This document shows, in pieces, positions 25,987-34,134 of a DNA stretch of 64,000 bases. The translations under genes were made by a program, and so were the position numbers. The stretch covers positions 1 to 64,000 of the forward strand of contig NZ_JZEF01000004.1 in assembly GCF_001013475.1 (NCBI RefSeq). The letters are read 5' to 3'. Source of the stretch: Xanthomonas arboricola pv. juglandis. Lineage in GTDB: Bacteria; Pseudomonadota; Gammaproteobacteria; Xanthomonadales; Xanthomonadaceae. A model generated the notes under the pieces. The model was not told the origin of the DNA and made no database searches. It saw nothing but the letters and a program-made list of their open reading frames with translations. Numbering within the stretch: the first letter of the stretch is position 1; every line of letters begins with the position of its first letter.

Positions 25987-27165
25987 TTATGCCTCGTTCT
26001 CGACTGCTGCCTTGCTCTTGGGCGTCAGCTTGAGCAGGCGCCCGGTGCTGCCGCTGGCTTCGTCTTCCAGCAACCACAGCGCGCCGTCCGGACCCTGTTC
26101 CACTTCGCGAATGCGCGCGCCCATGTCATAACGGGCCACCTCGCGTGGCTGATCGCCGAGCGAGACCTGCACCAGCGACATCGACGACAAGCCGCCGATA
26201 AAGCCGTTGCCGCGCCATGCCGGGAACTGCTTGCCGCTGTAGATCACAAAGCCGGCTGGGGAGATCACCGGTGTCCAGCTGATCTTGGGCGCGGCAAATT
26301 CCGGGCGGGTGTTGTGATCCGGGATCGGGGTGCCGTCGTAGTTGTCGCCGTTGGAGACGATCGGGTAACCATAGTTGGCGCCACGCTGGATCAGGTTCAA
26401 CTCATCGCCGCCCAGCGGGCCCATCTCGTGTTCCCACAGGCGCCCCTTGCCGTCGAAGGCCAGGCCGAGAGTATTGCGGTGACCCAGCGACCACACCTGC
26501 GCGGCAACGCCGCCCTGCGCAGCGAACGGGTTGTCGGCCGGCACGCTGCCGTCATCGTTGAGACGGATCAGCTTGCCAAGGTTGGCTTGCATGTCCTGGG
26601 CGGGGGTGAACTTCTGGCGTTCGCTGGAACTGATCCACAGCTTGCCGTCCGGGCCGAACGCGAGCCGGTGGCCGAAGTGGCCGTTGCCGGTGACCTTGGG
26701 ATCCTGGCGCCAGATCACCTTCAGGTCCGACAGCGTGCCGCCGCCGCTGGCATCCAGCGTGAGCTTGGCGCGTGCCACTGCTGCGCCGCGGGTGTCGCCC
26801 TGTCCCGGTTCGGCGTAGCTGACATAAACCAGGCCATTCTTGGCAAAGCGCGGATGCGCCAGGACATCGCCGAAGCCGCCCTGGCCGCCGTACGCCACCG
26901 CCGGAATGCCGGTAATGGCGCTCTTGCGGTTGGTCTTGAGATCCAGCCGCATCAATGCGCCACGTTTTTCGCTGACCAACAGGCTGCCGTCGGGCAGGAA
27001 GGTCATTGCCCAGGGTTCGTCGAAATCGGCAACGGTGGTGGCCTGGAACGGCCACTGCGCCTTGGGAATGGCGGCCGCGGGCGCGACGGCAGGCGCGGCA
27101 CATGCGGCGGCGGCGGTGAACAAGCTGGCCGAGCAGGCCAGGGCAAGCAGACGTCGGACAGACAT
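25987..27165 (-). CDS. PQQ-dependent sugar dehydrogenase family protein (YliI/Asd type)
   Basis: A 392-residue exported protein with a signal peptide ending near residue 23; a cysteine there leaves lipidation possible. The rest is a six-bladed propeller of the glucose/sorbosone dehydrogenase family, with [63 protein letters not shown] and [10 protein letters not shown]. Members oxidise aldoses with PQQ as cofactor. The ATG follows GGAGGACCTC, a clear ribosome site. The gene is convergent with the GH3 gene across a 293-bp gap that contains only a 14-bp palindrome, CAGGCACGTGCCTG at 25818-25831. Confidence 0.9.
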   Translation of the reverse strand: MSVRRLLALACSASLFTAAAACAAPAVAPAAAIPKAQWPFQATTVADFDEPWAMTFLPDGSLLVSEKRGALMRLDLKTNRKSAITGIPAVAYGGQGGFGDVLAHPRFAKNGLVYVSYAEPGQGDTRGAAVARAKLTLDASGGGTLSDLKVIWRQDPKVTGNGHFGHRLAFGPDGKLWISSSERQKFTPAQDMQANLGKLIRLNDDGSVPADNPFAAQGGVAAQVWSLGHRNTLGLAFDGKGRLWEHEMGPLGGDELNLIQRGANYGYPIVSNGDNYDGTPIPDHNTRPEFAAPKISWTPVISPAGFVIYSGKQFPAWRGNGFIGGLSSMSLVQVSLGDQPREVARYDMGARIREVEQGPDGALWLLEDEASGSTGRLLKLTPKSKAAVENEA

Positions 27166-27335
27166 GAGGTCCTCCAGGGAATGGGCGCAGTTGCGTTGCA
27201 GCCCTCCCGCAACGTGTCCTGCGTCGGGTTTTAAAGTACCTTACACGACGCCTTCAAGGCCGCCTTGTCGTAGATCACTTTCTTTGTGAGACGTGTGCGT
27301 CCCACATTACTGCTTCACCATGAAAAGGAGTTTCC

Positions 27336-27773
27336 ATGGCTGCCACGCAAAAAACGTCACCTGCTTTTATCGCCGCATCCTGGGCTGCATTGCTGCTGGG
27401 CGGCATTGCCTACCTGGTCGGGTTATGGAACGCGCAGATGATGCTCAACGAAAAAGGCTATTACTTCACGCTGCTGTTGTTTGGCCTGTTCGCATCGGTG
27501 TCGTTGCAGAAGAGTGTGCGTGACCGCGCAGATGGAATTCCGGTGACGGGACTGTACTACGCGATCTGTTGGTTTTCGCTGGTCATCGCGCTGCTGCTTC
27601 TGGCAATCGGCTTGATCAACGCGACCCTGCTGCTGAGCGAGAAAGGTTTCTACGCAATGGCCTACGCATTAAGCCTGTTTGGTGCGGTTGCGGTGCAGAA
27701 GAACACCCGTGATGCGATGGATGTCGCCATCGCATCGCATTACTCGCGCGCGGTACCGCCGCCACTGGACTGA
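27336..27773 (+). CDS. yiaA: YiaA/YiaB-family inner membrane protein
   Basis: A 145-residue protein of two repeated halves, each a YiaAB two-helix unit ([35 protein letters not shown] and [35 protein letters not shown]). Four membrane helices result. The function is unknown; the E. coli homologue is an inner membrane protein. The ATG follows AAAAGGAGTTTCC. A strong hairpin terminates the gene 21 bp after its stop. Confidence 0.88.
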   Translation: MAATQKTSPAFIAASWAALLLGGIAYLVGLWNAQMMLNEKGYYFTLLLFGLFASVSLQKSVRDRADGIPVTGLYYAICWFSLVIALLLLAIGLINATLLLSEKGFYAMAYALSLFGAVAVQKNTRDAMDVAIASHYSRAVPPPLD

Positions 27774-27793
27774 CGCAGCACCCACACACCGAT

Positions 27794-27826
27794 ACAACAA
27801 CGCCACCTCGACGGTGGCGTTGTTGT
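27794..27826. terminator. Bidirectional terminator between convergent genes
   Basis: A perfect 14-bp stem (27794-27807 with 27813-27826) closes a 5-base loop. GTTGTTGT on both outer flanks of the GC core supplies T-rich ends for either direction. It serves the rightward yiaA and the leftward gene ending at 27829. Confidence 0.8.
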
Positions 27827-27828
27827 CT

Positions 27829-28161
27829 TCAGGGCTTGGACTTGCTGTCGCCACTCACGAAGTCTGTCGCATTTTCCCAGGCACGCTTGACGGCGTGACG
27901 GGCCTTGCTCCAGCTCAAGCCATCGGTGCCACGGTTGGCTTCCCATTCACGGTGCAATTCTGCTTCGACCTGATCGTAGGCGCGTGCGTTTTCGCGGATA
28001 CGCGCCTCATGTCCTGCAAGGTAGGCACCCTCGTAATCTTCGTAGCGGTCACCTTCGGTGTAATACGATTCTTCGGTGAAGCGCTCGCGCCAATAATTGG
28101 ATACGTTCTGGCTGCGGTCTTCGTCCGGCGCGCGGCCCGGAATCTGATACGGCACGTTCAT
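27829..28161 (-). CDS. Small acidic hypothetical protein
   Basis: A 110-residue soluble protein. The centre reads YTEGDRYEDYEGAYLAGHEARIRENARAYDQVEAELHREWE and then LSWSKARHAVKRAWENA. The arrangement DY-x3-Y-x2-G-x-E followed by ELxxxW and WxxAxxAxxxAW recurs in small stress-associated proteobacterial proteins, but I do not know a function. A GGAGACGAGC ribosome site precedes the ATG. It lies next to another stress-type protein gene in the same direction. Confidence 0.75.
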   Translation of the reverse strand: MNVPYQIPGRAPDEDRSQNVSNYWRERFTEESYYTEGDRYEDYEGAYLAGHEARIRENARAYDQVEAELHREWEANRGTDGLSWSKARHAVKRAWENATDFVSGDSKSKP

Positions 28162-28331
28162 GCTCGTCTCCGTGTTGAATGTGCGCCCTAACCTAGGCGC
28201 GCGGGTGTTAAATCCGTTGCCAGGGCAGGTGAGGAGGACATCAAGGCATGCTGCACTTGGTAACGCTCTCTGGTGCGCCCTTGCGCAATACGGTGCGCTG
28301 CGCCCAGCAATTCATCCGGTGTCGGTGCGCA

Positions 28332-28829
28332 TCACGTCGCTGCCGATGCTGCCTCGTACGGTAGCGGCGTAGCGCCGGCGGCACGCAGGCTGGCTTCAGC
28401 ATGCTGCAGCGAGGGCTCGTCGGCGTCGATGATGACCAGGACGCGCCCTGCCTGGATTTCGTCCTCGAATTGGCGGCGGACCGGATCGGGGACGGTGGCG
28501 CCGATCAGTGCAGACGACCAGGTGCCGACCAGGGCGCCTGCCAGTGCCATGACGCCGGCGCCGGCGATGGTGAGGCCGATCGGAGGCACGGCGATGGCGA
28601 CCAGCCCGGCGACCAGGCCCGCAGCGCCACCCGTGGCGGCGCCGCGCGCTGCAGCAGGGAGAAAATCCGTCTTCGCATCCTTGCGCTCGTCGGGAATGCC
28701 TTCCAGTTCAATATCCGAACGGGCAATCAAGGACAGCGCATCGTTGTCGATGCCGGCGCTGCGTGCGGCCTGCATGACGCGTTGCGCACTCTCGATATCG
28801 GGCGTGCTGTAGACACGGCGCAGTTTCAT
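28332..28829 (-). CDS. Glycine-zipper membrane protein with stress-protein-like ends
   Basis: A 165-residue protein. The first 50 residues (RRVYSTPDIESAQRVMQAARSAGIDNDALSLIARSD) resemble the N-terminal domain of heat-induced or general stress proteins of the YflT/17M kind. Residues 58-112 form a Gly/Ala-rich double membrane hairpin (AARGAATGGAAGLVAGLVAI). The C-terminal part [23 protein letters not shown] looks like a small alpha/beta element. GGAGC lies upstream of the ATG. Function unknown. Confidence 0.78.
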   Translation of the reverse strand: MKLRRVYSTPDIESAQRVMQAARSAGIDNDALSLIARSDIELEGIPDERKDAKTDFLPAAARGAATGGAAGLVAGLVAIAVPPIGLTIAGAGVMALAGALVGTWSSALIGATVPDPVRRQFEDEIQAGRVLVIIDADEPSLQHAEASLRAAGATPLPYEAASAAT

Positions 28830-28917
28830 CGCAAGCTCCCATGCAGGTGAGAGCTGCAGCCTTGGGCGAGCACGGTTAGTCGTGCGTGATCGCTGTGCGA
28901 GCGTCCTGCGAAAACCG

Positions 28918-30225
28918 CTATGCGGGCTTGCGCGGAAACAGGTAAATCAGCCAGCCCACAAGCAATGCCACCCCGGCGGCCGCCAGGTTCTGCCAGCTGG
29001 CGCTGGCGAGCAGACCCAGCGACAGCAGCAGCGCTGCGATGGGAATGGCCGGCCCGCCAGGCAGGCGCAAGGTGTCGGTGCGTTGCCGGTAGCGACGCGC
29101 CAGCACGATCACTGCCGCAGCGGTACCGATATAGGCGAACAGCCGCGTGACCATCGACAGCAATGCCAGCTGCGTAAACGAGCCAGACAACGCCAGCGCC
29201 AGCGACAGCACGCCCTGGGTCAGCACTGCCGCAGCCGGGGTGTGGAAGCGCGGATGCACACGTGCCAGGAATGCGGGGCCGTAGCCATCCTGTGCCAGCG
29301 CGAACAGAAAACGCGGCCCGAGCATGACCGTATTGCTGGTGGTGCCGAGGATGGAAATGGTGGCACCCACGGTGAGGATCAGCGCCAGCGCCTCGCCGCC
29401 GAAACGGCTTGCGGCATCGGCCAATGGCGTGGGCGAGGCGGCAAGATTGGGCAGCGTGCCCTGTGCGACGACCTGGACCGCGGCGTAGATCAAGGTGACG
29501 GTCACGATCATGGTGATCAGCGCAAAGGGCACGTCGCGGCGTGGGTTGCGATATTCGCCCGCGGCCGCAGGAATGTTCTCAAAGCCTGCATAGGCAAACA
29601 GCAGCAGCAAGGCCGCTTCGCCCAGATTGCCCAGGTCGCGCAGATCCGGCGTGGTGCCGGCAAAGGCCCACGACCAGTCCACGTAGAACAGGCCAATTGC
29701 CACGAACAGCAGCAATGGCACCAGCTTGCCGATCACCAGCGCGATGCCGGTACGCGCCGCCGATTTCACGCCGATCACGTTGATGGCGGTGAGCAGGCCC
29801 AGGGAACCGACGACCACCAGCAAGCGCGCCCAGTGATCGGTTGCCACGGTCGGCCAGAACCGCGCCACCGCATCGGCCAGGCCGTTGCTCAATGCCGCTG
29901 CCGAACTGATGCGCGTGAGCCAGATCATCCAGCCGATCTGAAAGCCGACAAACGGGCCGAACGCCTCACGCGTGTACAGGTAACTGCCGCCCGGCGTGTC
30001 GAAATAGCTGGCCGCCTGCGCGTAGCACAACACCAGCAACGCCACCGCCAGACCGGCCAGCATCACCGCCCACAGGCTCATCGGCCCCAGCAGTGCCGCG
30101 GTGGCCGCGGGCAGCAGATAGATACCGCTGCCGATGACATCATTGATCGACAAGCCGACGATCTGCCAGCGGCTGACCACGCGGACCAGGCCAGTGGAAT
30201 CGGGTGCAGGAGCCGGGGTGGTCAT
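28918..30225 (-). CDS. APC-superfamily amino acid permease
   Basis: A 435-residue protein with twelve membrane helices. The N-terminal substrate-site region is SINDVIGSGIYLLPAATAALLGP, and the other APC signature is LLFAYAGFENIPAAAGEYRNPRRDVPFAL. The ATG at 30225 follows GAAGGAGGCGGCACG; longer in-frame starts overlap the neighbour and are unlikely. Its start overlaps the stop of the L,D-transpeptidase-type gene in ATGA, indicating translational coupling. The substrate is unknown; the coupling suggests amino acids or wall-derived peptides, which is inference. Confidence 0.9.
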   Translation of the reverse strand: MTTPAPAPDSTGLVRVVSRWQIVGLSINDVIGSGIYLLPAATAALLGPMSLWAVMLAGLAVALLVLCYAQAASYFDTPGGSYLYTREAFGPFVGFQIGWMIWLTRISSAAALSNGLADAVARFWPTVATDHWARLLVVVGSLGLLTAINVIGVKSAARTGIALVIGKLVPLLLFVAIGLFYVDWSWAFAGTTPDLRDLGNLGEAALLLLFAYAGFENIPAAAGEYRNPRRDVPFALITMIVTVTLIYAAVQVVAQGTLPNLAASPTPLADAASRFGGEALALILTVGATISILGTTSNTVMLGPRFLFALAQDGYGPAFLARVHPRFHTPAAAVLTQGVLSLALALSGSFTQLALLSMVTRLFAYIGTAAAVIVLARRYRQRTDTLRLPGGPAIPIAALLLSLGLLASASWQNLAAAGVALLVGWLIYLFPRKPA

Positions 30226-30998
30226 CGTGCCGCCTCCTTCAATTCGGGCAACTGCCACTGGGCTTGCAGGCGTGCGTATTCGGCACGTGGCAACAGCACG
30301 AACAGCGGTTTGTCGTCGGGCTTCAACCAGGCCAGCAGGCGTTGCATATCGGCCGGCGCCATCGCGGTGCAGCCGGCGGTGAACTGGCCCGGCGTGCGCC
30401 ACAGATGGGCGAAGATGCAGCTGCCGCGCCCGGGAACCGCATCGGGATTGTGGGCGATCACGAAGCCCTCGCTGTAACGCGCATCGCCGGAATGTTGCAG
30501 GTCCAGGCGCATCGGTTCGGTCGACCCGGCCACTGCAGCCTTACCGACCTGCGCCGCATCGACGATGCGGTTGTACAGCGGCGAACTCGGCACATCCATG
30601 CAGTAGTGGGTGGCGCTCATCGCCTGGTACGGCATGGCGCTGTCGATCTGCTGGGCGTAACCGAAGGCCGGGCCGATCGCGAATACACCGGCCGGGCTGC
30701 GGCCGTCGCCTTCGCGCTTCTGCGGGCCTTGTGCCTGCGCCGGATGCAAGCCATCGTCCCAGGCACTGCCATGCCGCCCGAGCGCGACTGCGAAGCCCGG
30801 TGCGGCCGGTTGCCAGTGGCCGTCCACACGGGTGAATGTCTGCAGGCGCGCCTGGGTGCTGTCCCAGTCCGGCGTGGTCACCACGATCAACGCGCGCGCT
30901 TGATTCAAGGCATCGATCGGCCCGGCAGCGACGGCAACGCTGCTGCAGCTCGCCAGCGCCAACAGCACGGCGGATCGAAACAAGGTGGCAAGGCGCAT
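30222..30998 (-). CDS. Exported L,D-transpeptidase-fold protein
   Basis: A 258-residue protein with an N-terminal signal sequence (about residues 1-25, LLALASCSSVAVAA; Cys might be lipidated). The core carries the L,D-transpeptidase signature with His198 and Cys210 in HLWRTPGQFTAGCTAM, and earlier THYCMDVPSSPLYNRIVD. Members of this fold cross-link or modify peptidoglycan stem peptides through the cysteine. The chosen ATG opens the signal peptide; an upstream one adds 11 polar residues. It is coupled to the downstream permease gene. Confidence 0.85.
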   Translation of the reverse strand: MRLATLFRSAVLLALASCSSVAVAAGPIDALNQARALIVVTTPDWDSTQARLQTFTRVDGHWQPAAPGFAVALGRHGSAWDDGLHPAQAQGPQKREGDGRSPAGVFAIGPAFGYAQQIDSAMPYQAMSATHYCMDVPSSPLYNRIVDAAQVGKAAVAGSTEPMRLDLQHSGDARYSEGFVIAHNPDAVPGRGSCIFAHLWRTPGQFTAGCTAMAPADMQRLLAWLKPDDKPLFVLLPRAEYARLQAQWQLPELKEAAR

Positions 30999-31270
30999 GC
31001 AGGCTCCGGGGGAATGGTCGAGCGGGGACAAGTCTGGGGTCGATACACGGTTGACGGAGACAGTACGCTGCTTTGGTGCCGCGTCGGGCGCACCATCATG
31101 TCGCTACTGTACTCAGCAATGTGGCCGTGTGCCGCATGCGCGCGCCTGGTTTGTGCGACTGTTTGGCGGGGCTTATAACGGTTGGCGAGTGTGTTTTGGT
31201 GTTCTGGGAGACTTGGCCTCTGTGGCTGAGCTGGTTGCAGAGCGGCTGATCTGGGGCATGGTTGCATGGC

Positions 31271-31372
31271 CCTTGCCCGCCCACCCTCGCGGGACACGCC
31301 GCAAGTACGTCCTTGTAGGCTCTTACGCGGCATCCATGCCGCGTAAGGTCCCGCGACGGTGAGCGGGCAAGG
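31271..31372. repeat. 102-bp composite palindromic repeat, copy 1
   Basis: Outer arms of 25 bases (31271-31295 and 31348-31372, a few mismatches) enclose a 26-base non-palindromic segment and a 26-base inner palindrome (31322-31347, centre GGCATCCATGCC). The same architecture and length recur inverted at 44336-44437. Small frames that cross it (peptides such as MPRKVPRR) are artefacts of the repeat. Apart from this element, the 505-bp gap 30999-31503 holds nothing I can identify. Confidence 0.85.
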
Positions 31373-31503
31373 ACGTGTCGAGATGATCGGTGGGCATGGT
31401 GCAAGCAATGCACGACGTTCGCTGTCCGGGTGACTGCATGCGCAGAAGTGGTGAGGCATCGCGCCTGGACCAATGCGGCCTGGAGACCCTACTGACGTTT
31501 TAA

Positions 31504-32732
31504 GGGCACCTCGAACAACCTCGATTCTGCCGTTTGAGATGTTCGGTAAGGCGACAGGCCCCCCTCGCACCTGCCGGTCGAAGGGGCGCGAAGAGCCGAC
31601 CCATGGCATTTCAAACCCGGATTGCGGCCTGTCAGCCGCCGTTTCCGCTCACGCCGGCACGATCCCCTGGCTCTGCAGCCGCGCCAGCCTCATCAGGTTG
31701 TGTGCGGCAACCTTCAGGCCGATCACCACCTGGGCTCGCGCCAGGCCAATCGTGCGCAGGCATTTGCCTCCCTGTTGGGCGAGTCGGGCAAACGGATGCT
31801 CGCCGAACGCCCGATCCTTGGCGATGCGATGGTTCCGACGCTGCTGGGCCAGGCTCAGCGGCTTGTCCGTCTGCCCCTTGTGCTGGATGTCCGCGCGGTA
31901 GCCTTGTCGCCTGAGTTCGGTTTCCCGAGCCTGGCTGGCATAGGCGCTGTCGGCCCGTACCGTGCGCCCGGTGTTGACTGGATCGAGCAGCGTCTCGAAG
32001 TGCCGGCTGTCGTGCACGTTGGCCGCACTCACCTCGTGCCGCCGGATGAACCCCCAGCGCCGATCCGTGTTGGCGTGCAGCTTGTAGCCGTAATGGGCCT
32101 TGCCGTGCTTGAGCGTCCAGCGCGCCTGCACGTCCTTCTGCCGCCGCTTGGCATCGCTCCAGTCCTGCACAGCCTCGCCTCGCTTGATCCGGGCGTTCTC
32201 CTCGCGCGTATTGCGCTGGATCGGCGCGCTGACGATGCTCGCATCAATGATCTGTCCACCCCGGGCAATGAACCCGGCCCGCTGCAACTGGCCGCTCACC
32301 GCCGCGCTGATGTCGCCGATCAGATCGTTCTTCTTGAGCCGCTCACGCCACACCCAGATCGTCTTGGCGTCAGGCACCTTGCCGCTGTGTTCCAACCCCA
32401 GGAAGCGCTGGAAGCTGCGACGGTCCAGCACCTGGTACTCCAGCGCCTCGTCGGACAGGTTGTACAACTGCTGCAACAGCAGCAGCCGGATCATCAGCTC
32501 CGTCGGCCACGCCGGGCGACCGCCCTTGGCACCCGTGCCCAGGCGAAGGTGGCCATCGATCACCGCCGCGATCGCGACGAAATCGATGTGCCGCGACAGC
32601 AGCTCCAGCGGATCGCTCAACTGCTGGCGCTTGGCTTCGCGCTCGGCCCCGGCAAACAGACTGATCATCGGCTCTTACCCTGGATGGCGGTGGAACTATG
32701 ATGCCAAGGATCGGGGGTTTTTAGAGCTGCCC
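31504..32732 (-). mobile_element. IS5-family insertion sequence flanked by TTAA
   Basis: The element is 1229 bp and carries one transposase gene. Its ends are imperfect inverted repeats: the left reads GGGCACCTCGAACAACCTCG and the right, reversed, GGGCAGCTCTAAAAACCCCC. TTAA stands immediately outside both ends (31500-31503 and 32733-32736), consistent with a 4-bp target duplication; because TTAA is itself palindromic, the exact boundary could shift by these bases. It interrupts a radical-SAM gene on the minus strand. Confidence 0.8.
31649..32668 (-). CDS. IS5-family transposase
   Basis: A 339-residue DDE transposase. The N-terminal part has the IS5 substrate-DNA domain (LMIRLLLLQQLYNLSDEALEYQVLDRRSFQRFLGL), followed by the first catalytic Asp region QIIDASIVSAPIQRN, then VRADSAYAS with the second Asp, and a C-terminal region with RRNHRIAKDRAFGEHPFARL carrying the glutamate. 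The frame is intact, so the element may still be active. The protein resembles the IS1478-like group common in Xanthomonas; that assignment is from memory of the family. Confidence 0.92.
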   Translation of the reverse strand: MISLFAGAEREAKRQQLSDPLELLSRHIDFVAIAAVIDGHLRLGTGAKGGRPAWPTELMIRLLLLQQLYNLSDEALEYQVLDRRSFQRFLGLEHSGKVPDAKTIWVWRERLKKNDLIGDISAAVSGQLQRAGFIARGGQIIDASIVSAPIQRNTREENARIKRGEAVQDWSDAKRRQKDVQARWTLKHGKAHYGYKLHANTDRRWGFIRRHEVSAANVHDSRHFETLLDPVNTGRTVRADSAYASQARETELRRQGYRADIQHKGQTDKPLSLAQQRRNHRIAKDRAFGEHPFARLAQQGGKCLRTIGLARAQVVIGLKVAAHNLMRLARLQSQGIVPA

Positions 32733-32899
32733 TTAAAGCGATTTTTTACATCGTGAAGTGCCCGAATCATCTCGTCGCGACCAAGCCGTCCTTTGACCTT
32801 GGGGCTGCTTTCAAAACAGCACTGCGTGCAGGCTGCAGTGCATCGGTACGTGGTGATGAAAGTAAGGGTTTTCGGCAACAACGTTGTGCACAGATCCAT
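32733..32899 (-). pseudogene. 5' fragment of a radical-SAM gene truncated by the IS5 element
   Basis: From the ATG at 32899, preceded by CGGAGAATCCAG, the frame encodes about 55 residues: MDLCTTLLPKTLTFITTYRC, then TAACTQCCFESSP and GRLGRDEMIRALHDVKNRF. C-x3-C-x2-C in YRCTAACTQC is the 4Fe-4S motif of radical-SAM enzymes. Coding ends at the TTAA where the IS begins. The sequence beyond the other IS end does not continue the protein, so the rest of the gene was lost, perhaps by an adjacent deletion. A residual peptide could start inside the IS-proximal mRNA but would lack the barrel. Confidence 0.8.
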
Positions 32900-32912
32900 C
32901 TGGATTCTCCGA

Positions 32913-32951
32913 TTATTTCCCCGGTCGGGCTGTCCGCATAGTTCTTTTCAT
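32913..32951 (-). CDS. Tiny ORF 2 upstream of the radical-SAM remnant
   Basis: A 12-codon frame (MKRTMRTARPGK) whose ATG immediately follows the stop of tiny ORF 1 in TAAATG. It ends 13 bases before the radical-SAM start. There is no ribosome site, so translation would need coupling. It may be chance. Confidence 0.2.
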   Translation of the reverse strand: MKRTMRTARPGK

Positions 32952-32996
32952 TTAGCGGCGCAGGTTCAGTCCATCGACTCCGGCAGGGAACGACAT
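32952..32996 (-). CDS. Tiny ORF 1, possible leader or precursor peptide
   Basis: A 14-codon frame, MSFPAGVDGLNLRR, lies in the 137-bp gap between the epimerase gene and the radical-SAM remnant, in their direction. It has no strong Shine-Dalgarno sequence. A short peptide directly before a radical-SAM gene is the layout of some ribosomal peptide natural product clusters, but 14 residues is very short and I have no homology to support it. Confidence 0.25.
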   Translation of the reverse strand: MSFPAGVDGLNLRR

Positions 32997-33036
32997 GTGA
33001 CCAAAAGCCCTATTTCAGCAGATTTTAGAGGTTCTG

Positions 33037-34134
33037 TTAAGCCGGCAGGAGCTCCAGCCCGTGGATGCGGCGGATGCCCAGGCCGGGCGACTCGTCGATA
33101 TGGATCTGGGCATCGTCGAAGTGCACGCCGCCCTCGGTGGGATCGAACTGCCCGAGCGCGGGCGCATCCAGATCCGCCAGGGTGATGCTGTCGGCCTTGG
33201 CCACCGCCAGATGCACTGCCGCAGCCACGCTGATGCTGGATTCGATCATGCAGCCGATCATGCAGGGCACGCCGTACAAGCCAGCGATATCGGCAATGCG
33301 GATTGCGTCGGATAGCCCGCCGGTCTTCATCAGTTTGATGTTGACGATATCGGCGGCACGGCGCTGGATAAGGTCGATCACCTGGACCGGCGAGAACACG
33401 CTTTCGTCGGCCATCACCGGTGTGTCGATCCGCGCGGTGACAAACGCCAGCCCGTCGATGTCCGCGGCCTTGACGGGCTGCTCCACCAGTTCCATCACGA
33501 TGCCGGCGTGTTCCAGCGTGCGCATGGTGCGCACCGCCTGTTTGGGTGTCCAGCCCTGGTTGGCATCCAGGCGCAGCGATGCGCGACCAGCGACAGCGGC
33601 ATGTATCGCCGTGATCCGCTCGAGGTCCGAGCCGCTGTCCTTGCCGACCTTGATCTTCAGCGACCGATAGCCGCGCGTGAGCGCGGATTGCGCCTGCGCC
33701 ACCATCACGTCGATGCTATCGACGCTGATGGTGATGTCGGTGGTGATGCGCGGCGTGCCGCCGCCGAGCGCACGGTAGAGCGGGGTGCCCAGGGCCTGCG
33801 CCCACAGGTCGTAGAGCGCGATCTCCACTGCTGCCTTGGCGCTGGTGTTGCGCTCCAGCGCGTGTTGCACCAGCGCGCATAGCCGGTTGAGATCGGCCAC
33901 GTCCTGGCCGATCAACGTCGGCCCGATGCAATGCTGGATCGCAGCGATGATGGAGCCGTGCGTATCGCCCGTGATCGGGGCGGTGGCCGGCGCTGCGCCA
34001 TAGCCGATGTGGCCGCTGTCGGTCTGCAGCAGCACCACCACGTCCTCGATCGCCTGCACGGTACGCACTGCTGTCTTGAACGGGGTCTTCAATGGCACGC
34101 GCAGCATGCCGAGGCGAAAGCCGGTGATCTTCAT
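33037..34134 (-). CDS. Dipeptide epimerase of the enolase superfamily (YkfB-like)
   Basis: A 365-residue enzyme of the muconate lactonizing subgroup, most like L-Ala-D/L-Glu epimerases that act on murein-derived dipeptides. The catalytic pair K160-x-K162 is in SLKIKVGK and the metal ligands are D190, E218 and D243 (LRLDANQGW, ELVEQP, VMADES). The opposite lysine lies in K267-LMK270, and the C-terminal DLDAP (321-325) is a substrate-specificity element of dipeptide epimerases. Its ATG overlaps the stop of the NlpC/P60 gene in ATGA, so the two are coupled, which supports a murein-peptide pathway. Confidence 0.9.
   Translation of the reverse strand: MKITGFRLGMLRVPLKTPFKTAVRTVQAIEDVVVLLQTDSGHIGYGAAPATAPITGDTHGSIIAAIQHCIGPTLIGQDVADLNRLCALVQHALERNTSAKAAVEIALYDLWAQALGTPLYRALGGGTPRITTDITISVDSIDVMVAQAQSALTRGYRSLKIKVGKDSGSDLERITAIHAAVAGRASLRLDANQGWTPKQAVRTMRTLEHAGIVMELVEQPVKAADIDGLAFVTARIDTPVMADESVFSPVQVIDLIQRRAADIVNIKLMKTGGLSDAIRIADIAGLYGVPCMIGCMIESSISVAAAVHLAVAKADSITLADLDAPALGQFDPTEGGVHFDDAQIHIDESPGLGIRRIHGLELLPA

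Noticed and set aside
31096..31503. Continuation of the radical-SAM gene left of the IS5 element
   Set aside because: The frame joined across the IS reads KTSVGSPGRIGPGAMPHHF and then enters the palindromic repeat; it has no radical-SAM features.
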